Of a DNA stretch of 64,000 nucleotides, positions 25,201-34,200 are shown in pieces (the first letter of the stretch is position 1; each line of letters begins with the position of its first letter). The stretch is taken from positions 310,001 to 374,000 of the forward strand of contig QEYB01000466.1 in assembly GCA_017562135.1 (NCBI GenBank), given 5' to 3'. This DNA comes from Dipylidium caninum (Eukaryota; Platyhelminthes; Cestoda; Cyclophyllidea; Dipylidiidae). A program made the translations under genes and the position numbers. The notes under the pieces are model-generated. The model ran no database searches. It was not told the origin of the DNA and was given only the letters and a program-made list of their open reading frames with translations.

Positions 25201-28200
25201 GGAGATTGAGCAACGGCGTAAGTAATCGACGTTTTAGACTTGATCGACACTAACGGACGAACCCTTAATATATCATTTCTTGATCTTCAGTCTTAGACAT
25301 ATCGGCGGATAAAGAGGAGGACGAACCTAATCTTCAAACGACTTTGCATCCTAGAGACACTACTTTGGCAAGTTCCCACCTTTCATACCAGACTGTTGGC
25401 CATCATCTATTGCTTTGATTATTTGTAGCACTTTCCAAACGCACGACGCTAACTGTTGACGGACTTGATAGTTCTTCGTAGCCCTGACGTTTTCGTTCAT
25501 TCAGCATAACCCACACCGTTTTTGATTCGCACATGTCATGCAATCATATGCCCCTGGTGTGCAACCTGTATCTTTGCCCGCATCGTTGTTAGCCAAGTAT
25601 TCTTCGTATGAGCGGCTTGTGTCGAGCTCTCTGAACTTGCTTGCGTCGATTTATCGTATTTTACAATTCTTAATCGTGTTATTTGATGGAACGTAGATCT
25701 ATCCGCAGTTATCTCTTAATGCTGAGATATTTAGGCGACTCATCCAACCATCTGCCTTCTAAGCATGTTGCATGTTTTTTTGTAACATGTCATACCTGAT
25801 CTTCAATAAATATGGACCTTGGAAATATCGCTTCCGCGAGTTCTGCGTAATCAACTTCGGCTTTTTACATTAGAAGGATAGAGTTCAGGAAGCACCCCCT
25901 TTAAATGTTCCAAGCGACGTCTCCCTGTCGACATCGTGTCTGGATCAGACCAAACTTCAGGACATTGCTTTGATGCCTCCACCGCTACCGTCATTGAAGC
26001 ATCGTCGTGACGCTTCCGTGCGCGAGACGGAGACGGCAGCGGGTTCGACTTCTTTTTCTGCACCCTCTTCTCCGATTCGCAATGAGGGTCGTCGAAGTGT
26101 CCATTTTGCCCCAATGGCCGGTAGGTTTTCGCAATTTCTGATTTACTCCTTTCCTATCTGTGAATTTAGCGAAAGCTACTTGGTACTTTCAGAATTGCTG
26201 AAGCAGCGCCCCCGTGGTCAGTGGGATCGACTCTCGGTGACTCTTGCGGATCAAATAGATCTCTCCCCCATTCCGTGGTCGCACAGAAGGAGCAGTCCGT
26301 GTTTTGATTTTCCTATCGGTCTTGAGGGCGAGAGTAAATCATCTTTTTTGATATCTCCCCCTATTTTTTCACGACATTACTGAACATCATTCCCAATTAT
26401 CTTGCTTTTGTACAGTGATCGAAAAAGGTCAACCCAAGGGCAACGAATATCCAAATCTTCCTTCTCACAGTCCTATTCACGTTGAATCTGACCCTATGGC
26501 AGAACTGCGCAAGAGCATATCTCCCATTGCGAGTACTTCGATTCGAGCAAATTTATCCCATCGTCTGTCCCCTTTGGGTAAGTCTTTGTCATTCTTATAA
26601 TGTTTTACCTATTCGTCTAGCTGTGGAAGCCCTATGTCGTTGGAAAGCTGGTCAGGCGATACTGGATGAGGACGAGGAGGCAGAGAAGATTACGGAGAAA
26701 ACCTACAGTAGGTCGCTTAAGCCTTTACTCCTGTAGTCGTATTCCAATGCCTCTAATTCTGTCGTTTTGTTTTAGTCGAAAATTTAGTGCCTGGTGGTGA
26801 ATCGTTGACTCCAGAACAAATGAGATATGTGGTATGTAGAACGATGCTGGTCGTGTCACAAAATACGCCTCTTCCTTTTTGCTCTCCTCTTCCATATTTG
26901 TAAACATATCTCGTGATAACAAACTACCTGACTTTTTGGATTAAATTTGCGTTTCACTTTTTAGTTGGATTTCCTTCAGCCTCCAGGCTTGTCTTCTGAC
27001 AGCCCTCAACAGAAGTCAGGGCTGTCAGAGAAGACCTGTGATATCGACCCAAGTGTGATGGTTCAGTCGCAATGGTTACCACCGCCCAGTGAGGGCAAGG
27101 AATACGACATGGCTGCCATCGGTGACGCTTTGCATCGTATGCTTATGGGCTGGGTGGAGCCTCTGGACCCCATTTTATACCTCTTCGTAAGTCTCTCTTT
27201 CGCATGGTGCATCTTCCTGCTTCCTTTTTGAGCCTACTAAATCCTGCCTTGTTGTGGTGAATTTATCGAAGTCCATTTAATTGTGTATGTAAAAATGGGG
27301 TGTTCATGTCCTTCCACTTCCATGTTTTCGTAGCATTGCTTAGTCTGGAACACATAATCCGTAACTGACGTAGGAGGAGTGACCTTGATGCCCAACAATT
27401 GCGCTTGGTCCTACAGTCAAGGGTAGAGTAAATATATTTCTTTGTTTCGAAATCAGTTTTTTTCGCTGTTGCTTTGTGCATATGACACTTGACTCAGCCA
27501 ATGAAAAGGGGACGTTCTGAGTGTGTCTCGTTTGTGGTGGATGTGGTAGAAGCCGAGAAACTCGGTCTAGGTGTCTCTCTATTTTCAACTCGATTTCTTG
27601 TTCTCAATTAATGCATTTTTAGCTAAATCGGCCTACCAGCACATCGTGGATACCCAGTCTGGCCTGCGCCGGGGTACACGCATCCGAATTAGGCCGCCGC
27701 GTGATTCATACGAGCGAGTACACTACGATGTTCGCAAAAACTCAGTTACCGGTCGATTAGAGAGGGTGCCGCTGGGTTACCTCCGTTATCCAAACCAGAA
27801 GGAGGTGCAGCGACGTAAACGCCTACTCAAGAAGCGGCGCGAGATGGAGGAGAAGAGGATGAATCCATTGAATAAGCGCACTCGCGAGTTAAAACTTCGA
27901 CGACTGGCTGCGAAGAGGAGACGTGTTTTGGGACTGTCAGAAGGTTCTGCATCCGATATTATTACAGCTTAAGACTACGTAATATTGACGGCTTCACTTT
28001 CGCTTTTGTTTCCTTATAGACTCGTCCCTGAAGGGTTATCCACGGTCGATCAAGTTGGAGTCGGATGTCACTTGGGTTGAGGATGGCATCACTGCTCTCC
28101 CCATTGGGCAACTCATCAATCCCCAGGGGACCATCTCAACTGCGTAAGCGCGTTGCAAATAAGTCTGAGTATGACAAACTCTTTCCTCTTTAATTCCGCA

Positions 28201-29051
28201 TAGAACTCCGCAATCGGCATGTTTTGCATTCTCCTACACTTTGAAATTTAGTTACTCTTAATTGTGTTAGGGAAAGGGGTGGAAAAGTGCTTGTCCTCCT
28301 AATTTCTTGTACCCAGAAAAGCGCCAGTATGTGAGCATAATATGCGCAACACTGTTTGAGATAAAATTACCCTCACATAGCCGAAATTTTTTTAGGGAAC
28401 AAACAACTCCATATGCGCATTGGTGAACGAAGAAGTTTTGCTTTTACTGTTCCCTTAAATTAGTGGATAGAAACTCCGGGTGACTTACCGACTTTATACG
28501 CGTCGGTGGTTTTCCAATGCCAGCAATAGATCTGTGCTAAAAGGCTGAGCGTACAGTAGCTTTTCCTTCCTCCCTTCAGCTGTCATATTCGATTCACTCA
28601 AAGAGGCGCAGTCGCAACTGCAAGGTGGTATTATCCAGGGTTTCACTGAATGTGAAATTGAACCAGGGTGTGGCCTCAGTCACGCAGGTCCCTTCGAGGA
28701 GTCGTTGCACGACATTACCAACGTCATCTCTGTGGAACAGAAGCGCAGAGGTTTGCATTTCGACGGCAAGGCGAGCAATCTCTTCACCATTCATCTACAG
28801 AACCCGAATGAGCTAACATCGACAGAGCCTCTCTTGGCGATCCAACTTGGCACTTATGCCATTCCGCTGAGAAAGGCCTGTTCCGTACTTGTACCAAGAG
28901 GTGAGCCAGTTATGTCTTCTTCGATACCCAGGGAGATTTAACTATTTTAACTGTACCTGTTTTGTTTTTAGGAATTCCCTACAAATTCATTAGTGTGGTA
29001 CCGAGCGTAATCCGTCTGTCCCGACTTCAATTTATACCTAATTTTAAATAG
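10269..29051 (+). CDS. Divergent CENP-C/Mif2-like kinetochore protein, exon-amplified
   Basis: A giant gene of roughly 60 small exons. The first 15 join without a frame break: 10269-10341, 10369-10424, 10457-10526, 10630-10661, 10726-10798, 10877-10945, 11017-11054, 11160-11265, 11389-11427, 11504-11614, 11844-11881, 11960-12077, 12114-12197, 12268-12317 and 12384-12534. Most later exons are phase 1-1. The N-terminal region is Ser/Thr/Glu-rich with Arg clusters and looks disordered. The C-terminal part has SGLRRGTRIRIRPP followed by ERVHYD (CENP-C motif-like), a long Lys/Arg helix, and a terminal domain ending VLVPRGIPYKF then RLSRLQFI, as in the CENP-C cupin. CENP-C binds CENP-A nucleosomes and recruits the kinetochore; the cupin dimerises it. 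The identification rests on motif order. Some middle exon junctions, notably 13.5-16.5 kb and 28.14-28.58 kb, are unresolved. Confidence 0.68.
10630..12077 (+). repeat. Early paired exon modules (38-39-nt exon plus Arg-rich exon)
   Basis: Pairs of exons recur inside the CENP-C-like gene. A short exon with basic residues (11017-11054 is 38 nt; 11389-11427 is 39 nt; 11844-11881 is 38 nt) is followed by an exon of 106-118 nt. The second exon carries the theme L-R-[SL]-R-R-x-L-V-D-S, then about 10 variable residues, then [FM]E[IL]S. Examples are KLRSRRNLVDS, NVRLRRALVDS and NSRYRRQLVDS. A first, shorter version is 10630-10661 with 10726-10798. The same pair returns at 23822-23859 (38 nt) with 23944-24058, and in each unit of the tandem array. 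Confidence 0.75.
12268..12534 (+). repeat. PKR-[VI]-TY exon-pair module, copy 1
   Basis: A 50-nt exon (12268-12317) is followed by a 151-nt exon (12384-12534) that opens APKRKVTYCKRRAVQN and later has FIDSVIQVDF. The layout (phase 1-0, then 0-1) matches the two later copies at 15940-16229 and 17789-18075. I do not recognise it as a catalogued domain. Confidence 0.75.
12535..15939 (+). other. Chain of short phase-1 exons of the CENP-C-like gene
   Basis: Small exons, mostly 27-120 nt, each flanked by a pyrimidine-rich AG acceptor and a GT donor and mostly phase 1-1. Clear ones are 12903-12929 (27-nt micro-exon), 13226-13297 and 13379-13456, with others near 14222, 14336, 14545, 14721, 14885, 15014, 15366, 15522 and 15763. 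They encode Ser/Thr/Val/Glu-rich peptides that often end in a [ST]-E-V-[ST] pattern. The frame at 15214-15296 is broken. Splicing of this stretch is only partly resolved, and introns here include two of several hundred bases without visible exons (12535-12902 and about 13741-14221). Confidence 0.5.
15940..16229 (+). repeat. PKR-[VI]-TY exon-pair module, copy 2
   Basis: A 53-nt exon (15940-15992, ends AVEE) is followed by a 154-nt exon (16076-16229) that opens QPKRRVTYRGRRAAQNINGR and later has LDSIMQVDF. Same phases and nearly the same lengths as copy 3. Confidence 0.78.
16908..17552 (+). repeat. Long 645-nt exon made of ~30-residue repeats
   Basis: The only long exon of the N-terminal region (215 codons, phase 1-1). 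It reads as successive units of about 25-35 residues with pattern [ED]x(P/S)xxxPLSxxxxDxxVxSxAVxxxxVxxE. Single units of similar make-up form separate exons elsewhere in the gene. This suggests intron-less expansion or loss of introns between units. Low complexity, probably disordered. Confidence 0.65.
17789..18075 (+). repeat. PKR-[VI]-TY exon-pair module, copy 3
   Basis: A 53-nt exon (17789-17841, ends IAEE) is followed by a 154-nt exon (17922-18075) that opens APKRRITYIGRRAKNQITGR and later has LLDSLIQVDL. Exon lengths are identical to copy 2. Confidence 0.78.
18529..23570 (+). repeat. Tandem array of a four-exon unit (exons C, D, E, B) in the CENP-C-like gene
   Basis: Introns and exons together are duplicated. 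Full units start with exon C at 19553, 20461, 21423 and 22268, so the period is 0.82-0.96 kb. Exon C (105 nt) encodes GDGDNRIAISGTVEPL-like sequence. Exon D (84 nt, e.g. 19887-19970) encodes TEKDLVNASSQTETG-like sequence. Exon E (38 nt, e.g. 20085-20122) is short and basic. Exon B (133 nt at 20202, 21164, 22009 and 22832) encodes LRSRRALVETMEAQNDTVTM-like sequence. Partial units at 23088-23183 and 23475-23570 (96-nt C exons) close the array. A decayed unit precedes it at 18.53-19.43 kb. Because C and D are phase 1-1 and E plus B together are also 1-1, whole units can be gained or lost without a frameshift. Confidence 0.85.
18840..19426 (+). pseudogene. Decayed first unit of the array
   Basis: Exons D, E and B of this unit are recognisable by sequence but altered. 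The D-like exon near 18849 only matches in a shifted frame. The E-like exon near 19176 lacks two bases relative to later copies. The B-like exon 19290-19426 is 137 nt instead of 133, with scattered small insertions that destroy the frame after TMEI. Real decay or local assembly error cannot be told apart here. Confidence 0.5.
24059..27622 (+). other. Middle and pre-motif exons of the CENP-C-like gene
   Basis: Exons are visible at about 24577, 24857-25016, 25087-25218, 25292, 25873-26119, 26193-26333, 26416-26580, 26622-26712, 26776-26830, 26964-27186 and 27495-27561. They are longer and less repetitive than upstream. Features include a Pro/Arg segment (WPSPLRRSG), a charged segment (ITQEEIREIEQR), a possible PP1-docking RRSVHF at 26090-26107, and Trp-containing segments before the CENP-C motif exon. 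The intron 24059-24576 shows nothing else. None of these exons matches a domain I know. Confidence 0.55.
27623..27943 (+). other. Exon with CENP-C motif-like segment and basic helix
   Basis: Acceptor AG at 27621-27622. The exon reads SGLRRGTRIRIRPP, then RDSYERVHYD, then SVTGRLERVPLGYLRYP. This follows the animal CENP-C motif layout (RR-x-x-R-x-R-x-x-P, aromatic, then ER[IV]xY). The usual tyrosine-tryptophan pair after the proline is reduced to a single tyrosine. A run of Lys/Arg-rich helix follows (RRKRLLKKRREMEEKR). The 3' end is uncertain: the best phase-compatible donor (GTTCTG at 27944) is weak. Confidence 0.65.
28020..29051 (+). other. C-terminal cupin (Mif2/CENP-C-like) exons
   Basis: Exons are 28020-28143, 28580-28900 and 28972-29051 (stop TAG). 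The final segments, SVLVPRGIPYKFISV and VIRLSRLQFI, align by eye with the VPxGNxYxIxN and L-x-F-x-Q strands that end the CENP-C cupin. The upstream part with LLAIQLGTYAIPL would be the core beta strands. The junction 28143/28580 does not keep phase directly, so an exon between them is probably missing from my model. Confidence 0.6.
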
Positions 29052-30084
29052 TTTCGTATAATCGACTCGTCATCTCCGTCTTGACCACCTGTATACTTTG
29101 TACTCGTTTACATGCGCCTGTTTACTATGATTTCATTCCCCATTTTCTCGACTTTTTGTACTTGGCGGTTTTTCAGATGAGGATTTTTTACTACACAAAT
29201 TGATAGGTGTGTAGTTCTCGATGACAAGAATCTGCTGTCTTCGAAGTATCCGAGGGCCTGGAGGCTGTAGACTAATCGAAGGAGTTGCATTACGTGGCGC
29301 ATAGGGGCGTATCCTTGCAAAATAGTTTAATTTTCACTGTTAATAGCAGTTGCCTCATGGTACTGCCTTGGTCCGGTACTAGGAGAGTTGAACTCGGGAG
29401 GAATTCCGACCCATTCTTGTTTACAATGTGGTAAACACGTAATTGCTGTCAAATCAGTGACCATAACGTTGCGAATCATGCCATTGGAAGGCTTGGAAAT
29501 AGATGGGGTTCGAAGTCACGTTGCTGTATAGGTTGACCAGATATAATTTACGCGGAAGGGTGGGTGTGGATGCCGTTTCCCTCCCTCCTGCGACTGCCGC
29601 TCAGCGTAAATGGGCGATATCTTCGTGGGCAGGATGGAGCACATTCTCGGGAAAGGTGGCATGTACTAGTGAGAGCACTTGATTTGGATCTGGGCTCAAC
29701 CGGTGCTCACAAGTAGCCTAGGTAAATTGCTTGAAAGAGATAGCGTCGAGGTGAATTCAGTGTTCGGGGAAGATTGATATTGGAGTTGTCCTTAGGCAAT
29801 TCTTAGCACAGCGGATCTGTTCTATTTGATGCTTCGTACAGGGGGAGAGTGGTATCATCCAATTGCTCAAATTGTAAATCGTGAGCATGTCATACTCATA
29901 AATTGAACCGACAGGTTTACGAATAACACGATTTTGCCAGACAAAAGCATAAGACGAGGCCCGTAAAACAACGTGGTTGAGCGTTATCTTTACCTGAGTG
30001 GAAAAACATCCGTATGGACACAACGGCGTTGGGTGCTAGGTTAGATATCGTATGAACCCGGCAATTACGTTCGTCTGTTCGTCT
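29052..30084. other. Intergenic, no gene recognised
   Basis: About 1 kb between the CENP-C-like stop and the first copy of the interspersed repeat. Only short random-looking frames on both strands. The last 30 bases (30055-30084) hold the left copy of a 24-bp direct repeat that also lies just beyond the repeat element. Confidence 0.45.
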
Positions 30085-30841
30085 GGCCTCCTCCACTTTG
30101 GGCGTTTAGGTGTGGTGAAGGTTTCCGGCCTAGCTTCCTGAAGACTTCGAGTCTGCACCACGTGCTAATTTGAATACGCATTTATCTTTTCGCTTTTACG
30201 TCGTTCAGACACAAACGATCTCTTTAAACATTCTCTTTTCGTGTGAATATCTTTCAGTTCAAGTAGTGTAATTCACGAAATTGAAGTAAAAATTGTAACT
30301 TAATCCGAGATAATCTCGGTTTCTGCGTTGTCGCCTTCATCGGCCTTTGTCTCCTTTTAACAGAATCAGAAACTGTGAAAACCACGTTTTTGGACGTGAT
30401 ATCAAATCTTCAGCATGTCTTGGCGCTACTTTTACGCTGAAAAGTAAATAAAAACGCCCTCTAGTGCGACGTGCCAAGAGTAAAAAAAAATCCAATTAAA
30501 AAATTAACATAACATCGTATATCTTGTCATCGCCTTCACACCGCGCGCTGAAGTTGAATCTAATCTGTCACCATAGTCGACAGCCGTCGAGACGAGGCAT
30601 TTATAGAGGCCGAAATCGCGACTCGAATGACCACAGTTTTAAGAGAAGGTGGGCCGGAAAACTCAAGTCGCGCCTCTGCTACTTCTCAGCCCTTGTCGCC
30701 GGGGTGTTCGGGTGTTCGGCTACAATTGCGCGCCTCAGTGTTTATGTTAAGCAAGTTGAAAAAATCGCAGGACGTGGAGCCGTTGGAGAGAACATTCGGT
30801 GCCCTTCTCCTTCCTCTCGGTGGCCGTGAAGTCCAGCAGAG
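30085..30841. mobile_element. Interspersed repeat, copy A (757 bp)
   Basis: Begins GGCCTCCTCCACTTTGGG and ends GTGAAGTCCAGCAGAG. A near-identical copy lies at 32631-33386, which defines both ends. It is flanked by a 24-bp direct repeat (30055-30078 and 30849-30872, starting AACCCGGCAATTACG) set 6-7 bases off the element ends, as expected of a target-site duplication. It has no long open frame, and contains A-rich stretches near 30481-30510 and a small perfect hairpin CCGAGAT-A-ATCTCGG near 30306. The class is unknown; a non-autonomous retroposon is likeliest. Confidence 0.7.
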
Positions 30842-31204
30842 TAATTGCAACCCGGCAATTACGTTCGTCTGTGCGTTAAAATTAAGGATGGCCAAAGCGA
30901 TAAACGCCATCGGTAGCGTTCGACGCAATAACCTTAAATGTGGCCAAAAATTTTGTGAATTATATGTATCTGGTTTGCAGTTGACTTGTCACTCTATCAA
31001 AAACTGAAGCCAAGTTAGGACTGTTTTAGCATTGAATTAAAGAATTGTTGTGGACAAAAAATTGTCTATTTACTGTAATTATGTCAAAGTCAACGGATTC
31101 GACACAAATCAAAGTTGCCTCATTGTTTTACCATATTGTAGCGTCTCTCTTACCTTGACGGCACCCTCAAATATTATCCCAACGGTTTTTGCCATTTAAC
31201 TGGA

Positions 31205-34200
31205 ATGCCGATAAAACACATGTACGCCCCTTTGAACAATGGGTTTCGCATTCCCATGATAGGCTTTGACACAACTAAGGTTCGTTAATGTTTATGCCTA
31301 CGTCTTCGCTACAGCTTCAAGTTCATGAAATCGAAAAGGCGCTTCTATGCGCCATAGACTCCGGTTATCGACACTTTCTTTGCGATTTTAATTTTACAAA
31401 CAAGAAAGACTTTGGATGTGTGCTAGATATGAAGCTTCGTTCAACGCTGTTGAAACGAACCGATTTTTTTATATCATCAGAGGTGGGCAAACCCGATAGC
31501 GTTAATTTTTCACGTAGATTTCGATCGTCCAAAACGGGGTAGAAGATATGAGAGCTCTCTTAGAGGAGACCCTTTCCTACTTTAAAATAAATTATTTAGA
31601 CCTTTGGCTATTGCACTTTCCAGTTAACTCGGCGGTTTGTCCTCTATACATTAAAGTGCTTCTAGATATCCGAAAATGGGACGATATCCCCGCAAGTTAT
31701 CGAAAAAATGTGGCGGGTGAGTCAACTGATTTCAATTACTGCACAATTATTGGAATAACCGAGTACTAAAATTGTAAATCTTTTGCTGTTCTGTGATTAG
31801 TTTTAATTCTACCAAAACGTTTTCACGCGGACTGGTCGTCAACTGTTTATCTTAACATACAGTGCCTCCTTTCACTTTAAAATGAGATCTAAGGGTGCAT
31901 AGTTTTCTTTCATCTGTATTTGTCTATTGACTACTCTTAAAATATTCCTAACAGACATACAAGATTGTTATTATTCCTGTAAATTTCCTTGGTTTTGAAA
32001 CGTCTGCATGTATCCTAGGGGATGGAACAATTAGTGGACGCGGGTCTTATCAAGTCAATTGGATTATCAAATTTCAGCAAGGATCTTATCGACCATTTAC
32101 TCAGAATTTGTAATGTCAAACCGGTGGCATTACGTATTGATTCCGCTATTATGACTCTAGACCAGGAGCTCATGGAATACGCCCATTCGTTCGGCATACA
32201 GGTTATTGTGCGGGATATCTCAGAGTCGCCTTCAGCCTCGTAAGTCCCTCCTTTCCTTCCGCTACTTCATCGGATAATAACGGTAATTTGTTTTACTAGA
32301 TGACAGATTAATGTGCTTTTCCACCTGTTTATTTACGGATCATTTCCTGTAACAACCTGTTCTTACTTGTACGGTCACCTCCTCATGCGGCTGTAGATAT
32401 TTTGTTCTCAACTAATCATGTTTATTTTGTTTTGAATGTTCTATTAATCTGTCAGGACGCTGACCTCTTTAACCATATTGTAATCTGGCAAGTGTTATAA
32501 CAAAAGATCTTTTGAAAACGATCTGACAACATTTAGTAACTGATTGACTATCCATGCAGGTATATTTAATGAAACGAAGGGGTTAAATTAATTAATTAAT
32601 TTAGTCAAGACACCTAGATTGGGGTTTTTCGGCCTCCTCCACTTTGGGCGTTTAGGTGTGGTGAAGGTTTCCGGCCTAGCTCCCTGAAGACTTCGAGTCT
32701 GCACCACGTGCTAATTTGAATACGCATTTATCTTCGCTTTTACGTCGTTCAGACACAAACAACCTCTTAAAGCATTCTCTTCTCGTGTGAATGTCTTCAG
32801 TTCAAGTAGTGTAATTCGACAAATTGAAGTAAAAATTGTAATTTAATCCGCGATCATCTCGGTTTCTACGTCGGGCTTTCATCGGTCTCTGTCCCCTTTT
32901 AATAGAATTAGTCTTACCCCGTGAAAACCACGTTTTTGGACGTAATATCAAATCTTCAGCATGTCTTGGTGCTACTTTTACGCTGAAAAGTAAATAAAAA
33001 TGCCCTCTAGTCCGACGTGCCAAGAGTAAAAAAAATCCAATTAAACAAATTAACATAACATCATATATCTTGTCATCGCCTTCACACCGCGCGCCGGAGT
33101 TGAATTTAATCTGTCACCATAGTCGACAGCCGTCGAGACGAGGCATTTTTAGAGGCTGAAATCGCGGCTCGAATGACCACATTTTTAAAAGAAGGTGGGC
33201 CGGAAACTCAAGTCGCGCCTCTGCTACTCCTCAGCCCTTGTCGCCGGGGTGTTCGGGTGTTCGGCTACAATTGCGTGCATCAATGTTTATGTTAAGCAAA
33301 TTGAAAAAATCGTAGGACGTGGAGCCGTTGGAGAGGACATTCGGTGCCCGTCCCCTTCGTCTCAGTGGCCGTGAAGTCCAGCGGAGCGATGGTAATTAAT
33401 CATTTTAAATTTGGTGGCACCGGGTCAGCCAGAGAGGAGTTTGGCGAGGATATTATGGCTGAGAGGTGATTAACTATTTATTGAGTGATCGAGCAGACAG
33501 AAGTTAACTGAACACTTACCTGCTAGAAGTAAAACAGGTCTTTTCTTTCTTTTATCTCGCTCCTGCTGTTGGTGGATCTATTGGCGATGATTCCACGTCT
33601 GCAGTCTATTTTTACTCAGATATATTTTTCTTCGTTCAAAATCAAACAACTCCTCCTTTTCCCCTCTCGTCAGAACTGTTTCATTGTCAGTAGTAGTTGC
33701 CAAGACTGGCACCGCCACGCACTTTTCCCTTCCGCTCATCTTCCTCTCCCGAGGCCGCGGGATAGCCGGGCGTTGAGCTTTGGCTAAGCGCGGGTGGGAC
33801 GGGAAGCGTGGGGACGACGAGGAGGCTACCAATTAACTATCCAAGGGGGATGGAATGGGGCCAGAGGGAGGACTGGTTGGTAGTCATGAGAACAAGGACG
33901 CATTGTAGTACCGAAACATCATTTCTTCTCGCCATTTCGCACGGTTACTTGGTCTAAGAATTGACTCTGTGACGTGGTTTCGTCTTAAATTTTCCAGCGG
34001 TGGCGTAAGGACACAAATTAATCTCTTTCTTTCCAAGTAACTTCCATTTCGGTGGTGATGAACAAGTCTGTGCACCTTTCTCCCGTTTATTTAATTGGTG
34101 TTTGTCCAAATTAACTTCTGCCCATCAGACAGCCATTTTTCCCATCAAGTACGCATCTGCTACGCTGACCAAAAATGGACAGGGGGATGAGGAACCCCGC

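Noticed and set aside
30524..31007. Overlapping frames of about 100-126 codons in repeat copy A
   Set aside because: They are not conserved as open frames in copy B and match no transposase or reverse-transcriptase motif.
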